64,000 nt of DNA, from assembly GCF_024586455.1 (NCBI RefSeq), contig NC_065922.1:14318089-14382088 (forward strand), written 5' to 3'. The stretch comes from Bactrocera neohumeralis. Its lineage: Eukaryota > Arthropoda > Insecta > Diptera > Tephritidae. Positions within the stretch are counted from its first letter, which is position 1. Each line of letters starts with the position of its first letter. The position numbers and the translations under genes were made by a program. Shown here piece after piece: positions 39,001-46,447 of the stretch. The notes below the pieces were generated by a model. The model saw nothing but the letters and a program-made list of their open reading frames with translations, searched no databases and was not told the origin of the DNA.

Positions 39001-42000
39001 TACGGTCCAATGATTCCACCAGCGTACAAACCACACCAAACAGTGCATTTTTCGGGATGCATGGGCAGTTCTTGAACGGCTTCTGGTTGCTCTTCACCCC
39101 AAATGCGGCAATTTTGCTTATTTACGTAGCCATTCAACCAGAAATGAGCCTCATCGCTGAACAAAATTTGTCGATAAAAAAGCGGATTTTCTGCCAACTT
39201 TTCTAGGGCCCATTCACTGAAAATTCGACGTTGTGGCAGATCGTTCGGCTTCAGTTCTTGCACGAGCTGTATTTTATACGGTTTTACACCAAGATCTTTG
39301 CGTAAAATCTTCCATGTGGTCGAATAACACAAACCCAATTGCTGCGAACGGCGACGAATCGACATTTCACGGTCTTCAGCCACACTCTCAGAAACAGACG
39401 CAATATTCTCTTCTGTACGCACTGTACGCATTCGTGTGGTTGGTTTAATGTCCAATAAAGTAAACTGAGTGCGAAACTTGGTCACAATCGCATTAATTGT
39501 TTGCTCACTTGGTCGATTATGTAGACCATAAATCGGACGTAAAGCGCGAAACACATTTCGAACCGAACACTGATTTTGGTAATAAAATTCAATGATTTGC
39601 AAGCGTTGCTCGTTAGTAAGTCTATTCATGATGAAATGTCAAAGCATACTGAGCATCTTTCTCTTTGACACCATGTCTGAAATCCCACGTGATCTGTCAA
39701 ATACTAATGCATGAAAATCCTAACCTCAAAAAAATCACCCGATATTTGTGAGTGTTTATAAACTAAGAGCCAGAGCTGGTAAATCGGCAATGCTGTCGGT
39801 AAAAGTTATCGGAAAAAGTTAAACCACAATAATGATTAAATAATCCACACATACATACAAACACATACAAGAAGGTGGTTGTGGTCGGCGTGCCGACTAC
39901 AAGAATCAACGGTACTATAATTTGAACTGATCAATTAACAGGTTATTCCATAAGCGATCTTGCGACGGTGAGCACTTGCATCGCGCTTGCTGCGTTGGCG
40001 TACACGCGAAAAACCGAAATTATTTATGAAAAACAACAACAACAACAAATAAAAGTGAAAATGCACTACGGGCCGGGTTACGTGGTGTTGGCCATAATCA
40101 GCGCGGCGCATATTGTCAGCGGCGCGGTGAACACAGTTGATACAGATCACTTGCAGCCGCCACTTTGGACTGTGCAATTTGAATACGAACAGTTAAATAT
40201 GACAATGCGACATGCGCAAAAAGTTTCGTTCGTTATCACGGCCGTTGAACCGGCTTTGGGTAGTGATTTCGAATTTCGTATGTTGAATGATAACGGCGAT
40301 GTCGCGTATATAGACGAAGTGACGACGGTGTTAAGCAATGCGAATGGCGTTGCAAAGGTCAAAGGTAATTTCACTTTGCATGCGACGCTGTTGGGTTATA
40401 CGCACGTTTATGTGGAGCTGCAACGCGCTGGCTATGAAACGCAACGCTCAGCGGAGGTTTTGAGAGTTATTGTGACACGTTCCTTGAATTTGGCCGATAT
40501 CATTTTCAATATTTCGATTGCCTGCTTTGTGATGGTGATTTATGTGAACTTCGGCGCCGTTTTGGATTTGGAGGATCTGAAGCGCATAGTTATACGACCG
40601 GTTGGACCGGCGATCGGCTTGTTTTGTCAGTTTTTGGTGATGCCTGTGCTCAGCTTTGTCATCGGCTACTTTCTCTTTCGCGAAATGATCGAATTACGCT
40701 TGGGCTTGTTCTTTTTGGGCGTATCGCCGGCGGGCGGTTCGTCGAATATATTCGCGGTGCTGTTGAATGGTAATCTCAGCTTGTCCATCACAATGACCGC
40801 TATTAGCAATTTAGCGGCATTCGGCATGATGCCGTTATGGATCTTTACATTGGGCGCTTTGATATTTCGCGATGGTAATTTTGCGATTCCCTATAAATCG
40901 ATAGCCTCGGTCTCTTGCACGTTGGTGGTGCCCATCGCCATCGGCATTATGCTGCAGAAGTATGCACCGGAGGTGACTAAAAAGATGTCCAAGCTGCTCA
41001 AACCCATTTCATTGGTGCTCATATTGGCGATAACAATTTTCGGCTGTGTGCTCAATTCGTATATGTGGAAACTGTTCACCACGAAGGTAAGCGAATTGCT
41101 GATTGTCTTTCAACTCACATATGTATACAAAAAATATATATTTCAAAATATACATATATATATATCTTTCACAGATCCTCATCGGCAGCTGCATTTTGCC
41201 ATGGTTGGGCTATGTCATTGGCTGGCTTATAGCTACAGTTTTGCGTCAGCCACCTAAAGACGCCATCACCATTGCCATTGAGACGGGCATACAGAATATT
41301 GGCATTGCGATTTTCATGTTGAACTTCACATTGCCACAGCCGCAGGCCGATATGACGAGTGCGGTGCCAATGGCCAATTCTATGTTGACACCACTGCCTC
41401 TGCTATTAATCTATTTTCTGAAATTGTGCTTTTGTAGCAAGCGTGAGAAATCAGTGGATGCCGAAGCAAACGCAAAGGAAGCCAAAGAAAGTGAGTTGGT
41501 CACTTTTATGGAGAATGGGATGGAGAAAGCGAATTCAAAGTATCCTCAGTGAATTGTGTCTGTCGTTTGTGATGAAATTAAATTTTAGTTTAATTCGTTG
41601 TTATTGCCATTGTCATTAGCTTATTGCAAAGTTTTAAAGTTGTTGCATTTATTTTTGAAATGTAAGCACGACGATGCCACAAATTTAGATTTTAAGTAAA
41701 AAAATAATAATTTATAAGAAACGTAATGCATTGTAAATATTTATGTACTATGGAAGTATATAATTATGAGAAAAAAAGAAAGGGTCGGAGCTCGTCGAGC
41801 TGAGTCGATGTAGCTATCTCCGTCTCTGCTAGTTTTTAAAATATCGTTCTAAAATTTTGTATTCGTTTTTTTCTGCCCAAGAAGCATCTCATTTATCGGA
41901 ACAGCCGATATCGGACGACTATAGCATATAACTGAACGATCAAAGTCAAGTTCTTTTAAAGAAAAATTTTTATTTGGGGAGATATGTATCTTCACGACGA

Positions 42001-43485
42001 CGACATGGATTATCGTTGTTGTTGTTGTAGCAGCAGAATTATGCCAAGTTGACAATCCTTGGCCGGATAAAAATTGTCTAATCAACGCTATAATCTGCGA
42101 ACAATTTTTTTATATAGAACCACTACAGCATATAGCTGCCATGCAAACTGAACGATCAATGTTAACTTTTTTTATAGACGAGATAACTGCTTTTATAGAT
42201 GAGATAACTTCACCAATTTCTGCATGGAACCACTACAGCACAAATAACACAACAAAAATAACTCAAACTGAACGATCAAAATCAAGTTTTTGTATGGAAA
42301 TATTTTTATTTGTGAATGGTATTTTTGATGTTTAATATGAAAATGTAGTTAAAAAGTTCTTTATATGTAAGTTTATTACTTTTCATTGGGAAGAACTTAT
42401 TTTCTACCGTTCAATCTACAAAGACAATTTTAAGGTTCTAATTTCACTATATCCATATATACAATTGTTTTGTTATTGTTTTTGCATAAAAATTGTAAAG
42501 TGATATTTCTTTGCATTTATTTTGTTTATATTAACCATAAAGATATAGCGAAGAATGTGAAAAAATAATATTTGTTTTTGCAATGTGAGTAGTGAAATAA
42601 ATATACGCTCATTTAAAATGAGTGGTTTTACTCCAAAAAGTGTGTTGTAGATACGAGAATAATTTCATTGAAATTGAAAGCACATAGAATTCGGCTACAC
42701 AAAAATAAATAAAATGTACATCAACGTACTGGTGCTAAATGAGTCACAATAATAAGAGCAACACATTTTAATGCGATTCTCAATAGCCCCAAACATTTCA
42801 CAGTATTACACAAATATTTAAAGAACACAATTTTTTAATAATTCTATAAAATGAACACTTTCCCCGGTATTTTCACAAAATGTTCTTACCTGAATTGGTT
42901 GCATATCAACACACGGCAGCGCAGAGGCAAGCCAATCGTTCACGCCGCCAGGAACTGCATCCCAAGCTGTGTGCGGCGAGTATAAGGCAATACCCTCAGC
43001 CAAGCAAATGGAAACGATGCGCTCCTTCCAGTTTCTATAGAAGGAAAAGAAAATTTTCTTGCAATCAATATAACAAACATCTCAATTTATGTCCACTCAC
43101 TTTTGTGTAATCCGTTTAAGTGGTGCAAATATTGGCGGATGATAAGACACAATTAGGTCAGTGCCTGTATCGACAGCTTCTTGCATGACATTCTCCGTCA
43201 AATCATTGGTTAACAGAATGTTGCGTATTTGTCTTAAAGATAAATAAATTATATACATATATTATACAAATATCGAGTACAAAGTATTATATGAAACATT
43301 GTACAATACCTTGCATTATAAGGTTCGATCAGGAGACCAACATTGTCCCATTTCTCGGCCAAATTGAGTGGCGCAAATTTATTCAATTCCGATACAACGT
43401 TTTGTAGTGTTCTTCCACGAGTCATTTTGGATAAAGTGCGTTTAAGAACTAAAGACGCAGTGTTATTAAGTAAACTGGTAAGCAT
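21098..43485 (-). CDS. NIF3L1: NIF3-like protein 1 (four exons, one 21.4-kb intron)
   Basis: Minus-strand exons are 43485-43310, 43232-43101, 43034-42890 and 21514-21098. Phases fit (AG/A, AA/A and CAG/CCT), giving about 289 residues. The family (NIF3/YbgI, DUF34) is a conserved dinuclear-metal protein of uncertain function. Visible landmarks are WDNVGLL, ILLTNDLTENVM, LIVSYHPPIFAPLKR, ALYSPHTAWDA, then in the last exon VVAVCAGSGASVL, YITGEMSHHDLLDA and CNHSNSERGFL, covering the metal-binding His, Asp and Glu positions. The long insert between the two halves of the human protein is absent, as I believe it is in other flies. MLTSLLNNTASLVLKRTLSK before MTRGRTLQ looks like a mitochondrial presequence; the alternative start is Met at 43425. 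Introns 1 and 2 are 77 and 66 nt. Intron 3 contains SmB, two SLC10-like genes and most of the transposons in the window. The family call is secure; continuity across the big intron rests on matching phase and homology. Confidence 0.88.
21631..21650 (-). terminator. SmB: SmB polyadenylation signals
   Basis: On the minus strand, overlapping AATAAA hexamers (AATAAATAAATAAAATG) lie about 35-55 nt past the SmB stop. They fall inside intron 3 of the NIF3-like gene, just upstream of its last exon, so NIF3-like transcripts must read through them. Confidence 0.7.
21685..22339 (-). CDS. SmB: SmB, core spliceosomal Sm protein B
   Basis: SmB is one of the seven Sm ring proteins that bind the Sm site of U1, U2, U4 and U5 snRNAs. 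Exon 1 codes only the start methionine (22339-22337), followed by GTGAGT. Exon 2 is 22275-21685, after TTTTTTGCAG. The product has 197 residues (Drosophila 199). Residues 2-85 form the two-part Sm fold: MTIGKNNKMIQHLNYRVRIM through DSRTFIGTFKAFDKHMNLIL (Sm1), then EKRVLGFVLLRGDNIVSLTV (Sm2). The C-terminus is rich in Gly, Pro, Met and Arg with MGRGVPRN, GMGRGG and PPGRGGY; these GRG sites are the usual targets of symmetric arginine dimethylation. The gene lies between exons 3 and 4 of the NIF3-like gene on the same strand, just 170 bp from its last exon. Confidence 0.96.
22340..22870. other. SmB upstream region
   Basis: The presumed SmB promoter lies just above 22340 (minus strand). A short direct repeat, GTTGCCA, occurs at about 22451 and 22514. 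I see no TATA box and no other gene. Confidence 0.3.
22880..23325 (+). mobile_element. Mariner transposase relic
   Basis: In shifting plus-strand frames the sequence reads KVYVDYMEKI, then TDNMPSRTSKLTEMGCKLLL and HPPYSPDVVPRDFLLFP. The last block is the mariner signature HPPYSPDLAPSDxxLF around the third catalytic Asp. The aspartate of PSD is changed (PRD kept but context altered), and frames are broken. The N-terminal half and clear inverted ends are missing, so it is a dead fragment. Confidence 0.75.
23430..23570 (+). repeat. SINE/LINE-tail-like dispersed repeat
   Basis: It shares TGTTGTAGCAGC, then after a spacer TTCGGTTAAAAACCGGGTCC, GTTCCGGTTAC and CGACTGTCGCTGGAACGG with the copies at 3918-4037 and 42010-42080. 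The end GCGACTGTCGC is a short palindrome. No internal promoter boxes were confirmed. Confidence 0.45.
23571..25016. other. Spacer upstream of SLC10-like gene A
   Basis: No gene seen. (CAA)n-type words occur at 23630-23680 and an ACATATGTACAT microsatellite at 23905-23935. The rest shows no similarity that I recognise. Confidence 0.4.
24890..24897 (+). promoter_or_regulatory. TATA-like box before SLC10-like gene A
   Basis: TATATAAG stands 120 nt upstream of the ATG at 25017. A start of transcription about 30 nt downstream would leave a 5' UTR near 95 nt, which is normal for a fly gene. No good initiator was found, so this is tentative. Confidence 0.3.
25017..26506 (+). CDS. SLC10-like (bile acid:sodium symporter family) transporter A
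   Basis: Two exons, 25017-26054 and 26120-26506, joined in phase 0 over a 65-nt intron, encode 474 residues. A signal peptide (MKQVATFNCARLIFMVVVCL) leads into an extracellular beta-rich domain to about residue 145, then about nine membrane helices of the SBF fold. This architecture matches the P3/SLC10A3 branch rather than NTCP/ASBT. The pore motif reads SPSGGLANICAIF. The segment matching the ETGIQN sodium-site motif reads ETSVLN: the Gln is Leu and the Gly is Ser, so sodium coupling may be altered. The substrate is unknown. A paralog with the same intron position lies at 40061-41552. Both are on the plus strand inside intron 3 of the minus-strand NIF3-like gene. Family assignment is firm. 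Confidence 0.9.
26507..26951. other. 3' region of SLC10-like gene A
   Basis: AT-rich sequence follows the stop. I found no clean AATAAA until about 26897 (AAAATAATAAAAAAA region). Nothing else was identified. Confidence 0.35.
26952..28097 (-). mobile_element. Mariner (DD34D) element with inverted ends, inactivated
   Basis: The ends are AGGTTGTCAAATATCTCCC at 26952 and its reverse complement finishing at 28097. TA precedes the left end and TA/AA follows the right. Transposase pieces on the minus strand are TGDEKWITYD (first Asp), VVFHQDNVRPHTS (second) and HPPYSPDIAPSDYHLF (third), within fragments 27876-27556 and 27381-27109. Frameshifts separate them, and the N-terminal DNA-binding region above 27876 is interrupted by stops. 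It is a complete-ended but non-autonomous element of about 1.15 kb. Confidence 0.88.
28340..28900 (-). mobile_element. Second mariner relic, minus strand
   Basis: The fragment 28884-28660 contains KFELQTIFTKEKNLTISLLE and LTLSRTQVFEWRKVLEK, matching the mariner N-terminal helix-turn-helix block (LSRxQVFEWHKRFKEG). The fragment 28571-28368 has EDSAFIKRIITM and NPANGASNLSRSRK, resembling the region around the first catalytic Asp, though the DESW motif is lost. It is strongly decayed and no termini were found. Confidence 0.6.
28901..29189. other. Spacer between mariner relics
   Basis: Nothing recognised, although the left end of the following element may lie within it. Confidence 0.3.
29190..30005 (+). 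mobile_element. Degenerate DD41D (rosa-type) mariner copy
   Basis: Plus-strand pieces match the intact transposase at 38544-39629: IERLTPKQRLQIVQLYYENS at the start, then GYVNKQNCRIWGEEQP-like (YVNKQNCRIWDEEQPEEIQE), GPYFFKNDTDENV, SRSCDIAPLDFFPWGYVKSK and VIHQLAVEMLE. The segment with the second catalytic Asp is largely deleted and several frames are shifted. It is an older, dead relative on the opposite strand from the intact copy. Confidence 0.78.
30080..30619 (-). mobile_element. Internally deleted mariner, MITE-like
   Basis: Near-perfect terminal inverted repeats of about 28 bp (GGTTGTCAAAAAAGTCTTGC, then GGTATTT) lie at 30086-30113 and 30586-30613. The minus strand from 30434 encodes only the mariner N-terminal DNA-binding part: MEQNKENILQYYYD, a TAA, then GKNASQADNKICAVYEPDT, AQRWFQRFRSGVEVVEDAPR and HSSSRSIGQELGMSHQ. 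The whole catalytic domain is missing. The frame lacks other stops, so the deletion is probably recent. Confidence 0.85.
30620..31747. other. Spacer, no gene
   Basis: AT-rich sequence with a short GAGAGAGATAGAGAG tract at 31083-31100. Two direct ATTAATTAACATTT-like words occur near 31345 and 31600. No element was recognised. Confidence 0.35.
31748..32465 (+). mobile_element. Mariner-derived element with CAAATTTGACCCGGACT ends
   Basis: CAAATTTGACCCGGACT at 31748 is mirrored by AGTCCGGGTCAAATTTG ending at 32465. Plus-strand translation contains KCFGESPLA, a stop, then RQVFEEQK, and further on RVGLREISEDLNTSY, all from the N-terminal helix-turn-helix region of a mariner transposase. Frames are broken. 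Related copies are at 35964-36350 and 36351-36970. Confidence 0.75.
32812..33085 (+). repeat. 155-bp-repeat family, short copy
   Basis: It starts with ACAAGAAAAACGTTAACTTT and AATGCCCTTCACAAGTACC, and ends with GGCAAACTCAATATACCCGG then TTTAGGGTACAATTATGG. Only one degenerate internal unit is left between the family's two ends. Confidence 0.65.
33356..34328 (+). mobile_element. Non-coding transposon with TATACTCTCGCA inverted ends
   Basis: It begins AACAAGTAAGGAAGGGCTAA, then GTTCGGGTGTCACCGAACAT and TTTATACTCTCGCAT. It closes with TTGTTGCGAGAGTATAAAAA, an inverted match to the subterminal TATACTCTCGCA. GTTCGGGTGTCACCGAAC is itself a hairpin. This type of repeat is, from memory, common in dipteran genomes. 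The plus-strand open frame at 33897-34373 lies inside it and has no domain I recognise. Confidence 0.6.
34329..35963. other. Spacer with one dispersed repeat
   Basis: Apart from the GGTTAGGTTAA repeat listed separately I see no gene. The text at 35820-35880 (CGCTGTCCAATAAAAAAGGG) looks repeat-like but has no partner in this window. Confidence 0.3.
34555..34770 (+). repeat. GGTTAGGTTAA dispersed repeat
   Basis: It begins GTTTTAGGTTAGGTTAATCT then GGTAGATCCATAAGCC. Repeats opening with GGTTAGGTTA are, from memory, frequent in tephritid contigs. AGATGGAGTCGTTTTAG near 34750 echoes the AGTCGTTTTAGG at the left end. No coding potential. Confidence 0.4.
35964..36350 (+). mobile_element. Short mariner-derived MITE
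   Basis: The ends are CAAATTTGACCCGG at 35964 and its inverted partner CCGGGTCAAATTTG finishing at 36350. Inside, the plus strand reads KRFGEFTL, a stop, then RTQVQ, matching the CFGESTLSRTQVY block of mariner. It is 387 bp and shares GACAGCTGTTTATTTACGA and GGCGATTTTT with the 31748-32465 element. Confidence 0.7.
36351..36970 (+). repeat. 307-bp tandem duplication next to the MITE
   Basis: AAGTTACAAATGAATTA, then a T-run and TAAGATTTT, occurs at 36366 and again at 36673, 307 bp apart. The first unit contains another partial MITE (GGAATCACGGCTACGGAA, then TTTGGAGAGTTTACTTTATG) and its end CAGTCCGGGTCAAATTTGA at 36641-36659. The duplication probably arose by unequal exchange between neighbouring copies. 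Confidence 0.55.
37056..37940 (+). repeat. Full-length copy of the 155-bp tandem-repeat element
   Basis: The left end contains ACATTAACTTCGCCTACACC then GAAGCTTATATACCCTTCAC, a short stem (CTTCG/CGAAG). The core has four units starting at about 37143, 37298, 37454 and 37608, so the period is 154-156 bp. Each carries TTTTCCATACAAGAACTTTT, CGATCGTTCAGTTTGTATGG and CAGCTATATGCTATAG. The right end is the palindrome ATACCCTGTTCAGGGTAT. No coding frame. A hairpin end with internal tandem units resembles DINE-1/Helentron-type non-autonomous elements. Confidence 0.75.
38040..38238 (+). repeat. 3' fragment of the 155-bp-repeat family
   Basis: A microsatellite start (ACATATATATACATATATG, then GACGGACGGACGGACGG) leads into the family's 3' block: ACATGGCTAAATCGACTCAG, AGACGCTTCCTTCTGGGTGT and the palindrome ATACCCTGTTCAGGGTAT. 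It lacks the tandem core. Confidence 0.65.
38437..39742 (-). mobile_element. Complete DD41D (rosa-type) mariner element
   Basis: The ends are TCGGGTGATTTTTT at 38437 and its reverse complement AAAAAATCACCCGA ending at 39742. The target duplication TA is present on both sides (38435-38436 and 39743-39744). The element is 1306 bp and carries one unbroken transposase frame on its minus strand. Clean ends, an intact frame and an exact target duplication point to a recent insertion. It sits in intron 3 of the NIF3-like gene, just upstream of SLC10-like gene B. Confidence 0.93.
38544..39629 (-). CDS. Mariner DD41D transposase, intact
   Basis: The enzyme cuts the element at its inverted ends and inserts it at TA dinucleotides. 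The frame is 361 residues without stops. Residues 1-115 form the paired DNA-binding helix-turn-helix part (NEQRLQIIEFYYQNQCSVRN, then SIRRRSQQLGLCYSTTWKIL). The catalytic domain has D159 in ILFSDEAHFWLNGY, D252 in WFQQDGATCHTA, and D294 in PPRSCDLTPLDYFLWGYVKS. The spacing of 41 residues between the last two is the DD41D pattern of the rosa lineage known from tephritids. The start at 39629 gives MNRLTNEQRL, the usual beginning for such proteins. Nothing inactivating is visible; whether it is expressed cannot be told. Confidence 0.93.
   Translation of the reverse strand: MNRLTNEQRLQIIEFYYQNQCSVRNVFRALRPIYGLHNRPSEQTINAIVTKFRTQFTLLDIKPTTRMRTVRTEENIASVSESVAEDREMSIRRRSQQLGLCYSTTWKILRKDLGVKPYKIQLVQELKPNDLPQRRIFSEWALEKLAENPLFYRQILFSDEAHFWLNGYVNKQNCRIWGEEQPEAVQELPMHPEKCTVWCGLYAGGIIGPYFFKDAVGRNVTVNGDRYRSMLTNFLLPKMEELNLVDMWFQQDGATCHTARDSMAILRENFGEQFISRNGPVSWPPRSCDLTPLDYFLWGYVKSKVYRNKPATIPALEDNISEEIRAIPAEMLEKVAQNWTFRMDHLRRSRGQHLNEIIFKK
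39745..40060 (+). other. Upstream region of SLC10-like gene B
   Basis: A 316-bp gap between the intact mariner and the gene B start. An in-frame ATG at 39968 would extend the protein by 31 residues, but that extension is polar and would bury the signal peptide, so I prefer 40061. (AAC)n at 40031-40047 lies just before the start. A TATA box was not found. Confidence 0.4.
40061..41552 (+). CDS. SLC10-like (bile acid:sodium symporter family) transporter B
   Basis: Exons 40061-41086 and 41175-41552, phase 0 over an 88-nt intron, give 467 residues. The plan is the same as in paralog A: signal peptide (MHYGPGYVVLAIISAAHIVS), extracellular domain, then about nine membrane helices. Both SLC10 core motifs are canonical, SPAGGSSNIFAVL and ETGIQNIGIAIF, so residues that bind sodium in bacterial ASBT homologues are kept, unlike in paralog A. 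The cytoplasmic tail is charged (KREKSVDAEANAKEAKESE). The substrate is unknown. The intron is at the same position as in gene A, which supports tandem duplication; 13.5 kb of transposons now separates them. Confidence 0.9.
41775..42340 (-). repeat. 155-bp-repeat family, reversed partial copy with a repeat inside
   Basis: Family blocks on the minus strand include CCGATATCGGCTGTTCCGAT, CAGTTATATGCTATAG and, near 42120-42160, CGTTCAGTTTGCATGGCAGC. Between them, at 42010-42080, lies a piece of the GTTGTTGTAGCAGC / CCTTGGCCGGATAAAAATT repeat seen at 3918-4037 and 23430-23570. Confidence 0.55.
42341..42889. other. Distal end of NIF3-like intron 3
   Basis: AT-rich sequence up to the exon 3 donor (minus strand CAG/GTAAGA at 42890-42885). 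No further element was recognised. Confidence 0.4.
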
Positions 43486-46447
43486 AAAAATAACTCAACG
43501 TATGTCGAATTGCACTCAAAATTGTTAAAAAAATATATACAAATATGTACACGATGATGATATCACTGCAAAATAAAAAACCGGGAGGACAAACAAAAAC
43601 AGCTGTTGTGCGTTAGTGATGGTATCAACGCAATGTGCAACAATTAGCGATAGATTAATTGTATGGCTGCAGAAGTATTACAGTAAATAATTCGAGAGAT
43701 TTATAAACCGAGGTGTTTGGGTTTATTTATATTAATTATTATTAGTATATGATAAAATTAATTTAATGAAAGCAACTCTTCGGTATTTTTCTTATTATAA
43801 ATATTTCGTTGTATCTAAACCGATATTTTGTTATCGATAAGTGTGTATTGCTCAACAAGTGCAATAACCATTGAATATTGCACAATATTATTGACGATTG
43901 CCCAGCTGTTGTCGTTATTTACTACAACAATTATGCCAGTAAGAAATGTTAACATTTTAGCAGAGAATGTTAATGAATGAATTAGCAGAGATTGTTTTCA
44001 TTGATGCTTCTGTTAATGAAATTTAATTAACATTCTAGAATGTTAATGAATGAATTAGCAGATAATGTTTTCATTGATGTTTCTGTTAATGAAATTTAAT
44101 TAACATTCTCGCTCGAGTGTAGGATAATAAAAATTCAAAGAAATTGAATTGATTAAAAGAAACTAAATATTACAACTGCATGTGCATTGTAAATTTTATA
44201 ATTAAAATTTAGATTTTCAATTTTTAATTCCAACATTGTGCATATTTAATCTTTAATCCAAAACGTTCAAATTTGGAAACAAAAATGGAAAATCTAATTT
44301 TTAAACAAAAAAAAGTTGGAATTAAATTTTATTATTTTTTTTTAACCAAAAAGTTGGGATTAAATTTTATTAATTATTTTTTTAACCAAAAAGTTCGGAT
44401 TAGGAAGAAGAGTTTTTGAGGTTATATTGAAAAATCAACATGCGGTAGACGCTCAATGATTTATTCCTCGTTTTAGTTAATAAAATCAAATTAATTACCT
44501 GTTAATTCATTATTTTTCTGTGTTTGTAATTTTAATAAAAAAACTCCAAATTTTTTTCGTTCTTTTCAAATAATTTTATTAAGTACCATGCTTTATTTCA
44601 GTTTTTCTTTACGTAAATTACAATTTCAAGTATTTTTTTAATTTTAACTTAAATAATTATTATATATATTTTAGTCAAACTCTGCTTAATATAACCGCAG
44701 CTATATGGTTTTGTAAATTCTAATAAGATTTTGACAAAAGAATACTTTGGTTATTGCTGTATATAGTTCTTTATTAGACTTTCACTTGTTATTGAGTAAT
44801 TTAAGGCCATATTTTCCAATACACTCTGCTTATTAATTTATAATAAATATATAAAAATTACATGCGCATGCATGTAAAGCAAAAAACGATAGTATAACAT
44901 CAATATTATTAACACTAACAACTACAAAGCGACATTTAATATTAGTTTTAATTGATCCTTAGAGAATTTCATGTAGCTAAATACTTTTTAATTAACATTA
45001 GTTTAAGTAGTTTAAGTACTTTAAATTTGTTTTTGTATTTGTGTTTTTTGTTTTTGTTACCTATTAATTTATTTAATTTTATAAGCCACTTTGCGGTTTG
45101 AAGGCCTCACCCAAACATACATAACTGTAATTCAAGTGTTCGTCATAATTCAAAACCAAACAAAAAAAAAACTAATTATATTTATAGTTATTTATAATAG
45201 TTTGCTTTAATTAAGTATTCTAATAAGTACATATCAATTGTATTGAAGGCATTTTACAGTTATTCGTTGCTTAAACATAACGCTTATTTATATATTATGT
45301 ATTTAACTATGCTATACTTTAGATTTAAGTCTTTTGTTTTGTCAAGCATAACCTCAAAATTAGGCAAAAGTCTATGAAAATGTGTAAAACTACAATAATT
45401 GAGACAATAAATGACTTATTTTTATATGTATATGTATGTATGTATACTATTTGTATATAAATTTTGCTCAAGTGCAAAAACAATGTCTGCTTACGATTTT
45501 TTATGAATAATATTTTACAATGTTTTTTTTTTTATATAGAAAAGCTTTGGTATATATTTTGTGGGGAAATTTTGCACTTTTGTGCTTTAAAGTGGTTAAA
45601 ATTGCTATAATTACAAATATTTATTACAAGTAATGCAAGTAATTATGATGTAATGCTTAAACGCTAACAGTGCTTATGTATTTCTGTTTGACAAGCAGCA
45701 ACAGTGTTGGCGTATATATAGAGAGAGGTTGCTATAAAATTTTATAGTACATTGAAATCAGTTTGCGATTGCTTTGAATATCAGAGCAGCAGCAACATTT
45801 AAGTCTATTTTTCGTTGTTGTACAATAATAAATATGTTTTCGATTATTTTAAGCGCGTTAAAAGTAGTTTGCAGGCAAAGATCGAGTGCCAGTTGACCGT
45901 TAGTAGCTGCGCCGCCAATAATTTTCAGCTAAAAATGCTGCGAATTAACTTTTCCAAGCATTTTTGTGCGAAAATAATTTTGAGCGCGCTAAGCCAGCTG
46001 GCAGAAGATCTTTATTTAGTAATTTTCAGCAATAATTGGTGGATTTATAATAAATAAAAATTAAAAATAATAATAAAAAAAAATAGCTAACAATGCTACT
46101 TTTTAATAACTAATAAATTTATTTACTACTTTTTAACGGCAGCAAGTTGCACCCAAAATGCAACACTGCGTATTTTTGAATTAAAAATTAAGTATTTTGG
46201 CGCTAGCTGCCTGCCTTGCTGCTCAACGGCACCATATTTATAGCCGACTACCATTTTTACAATGTGAAATACCAACAAATTTTTTGTTGTAATATTTTGT
46301 TACAGTTTTGACTAGAACGAGACAGCGTAGAGAATGCCGAGCGTTGCTCAGCTACAGCTGACTCTCAAGTGAAAAAGTTATAAGCATTTTCACGCATTTT
46401 CATTTCCATTAACCCGACTGCACACAGGCAGCCACTGACGCGGTCGC
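43486..46447. other. NIF3-like 5' side and pebbled 3' side
   Basis: The two minus-strand genes follow one another here. The part just above 43486 is the presumed NIF3-like promoter. The very AT-rich stretch from about 44.1 to 46.4 kb probably includes the pebbled 3' UTR; minus-strand AATAAA hexamers occur, for example near 46110. A 73-bp duplication is listed separately. The plus-strand frame at 45815-46057 has no recognisable domain. Confidence 0.4.
43965..44110 (+). repeat. Two tandem 73-bp units
   Basis: GAATGTTAATGAATGAATTA, then TTTTCATTGATG, CTGTTAATGAAATTTAATTA and ACATTCT, occurs at 43965 and again at 44038 with only a few differences. Each unit begins GAATGTTAAT and ends near ATTAACATTC, so units are bounded by short inverted repeats. 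Confidence 0.75.

Noticed and set aside
39968..40060. Longer start for SLC10-like gene B
   Set aside because: It would add a polar, Gln-rich N-terminus before the evident signal peptide; Met at 40061 fits the paralog better.
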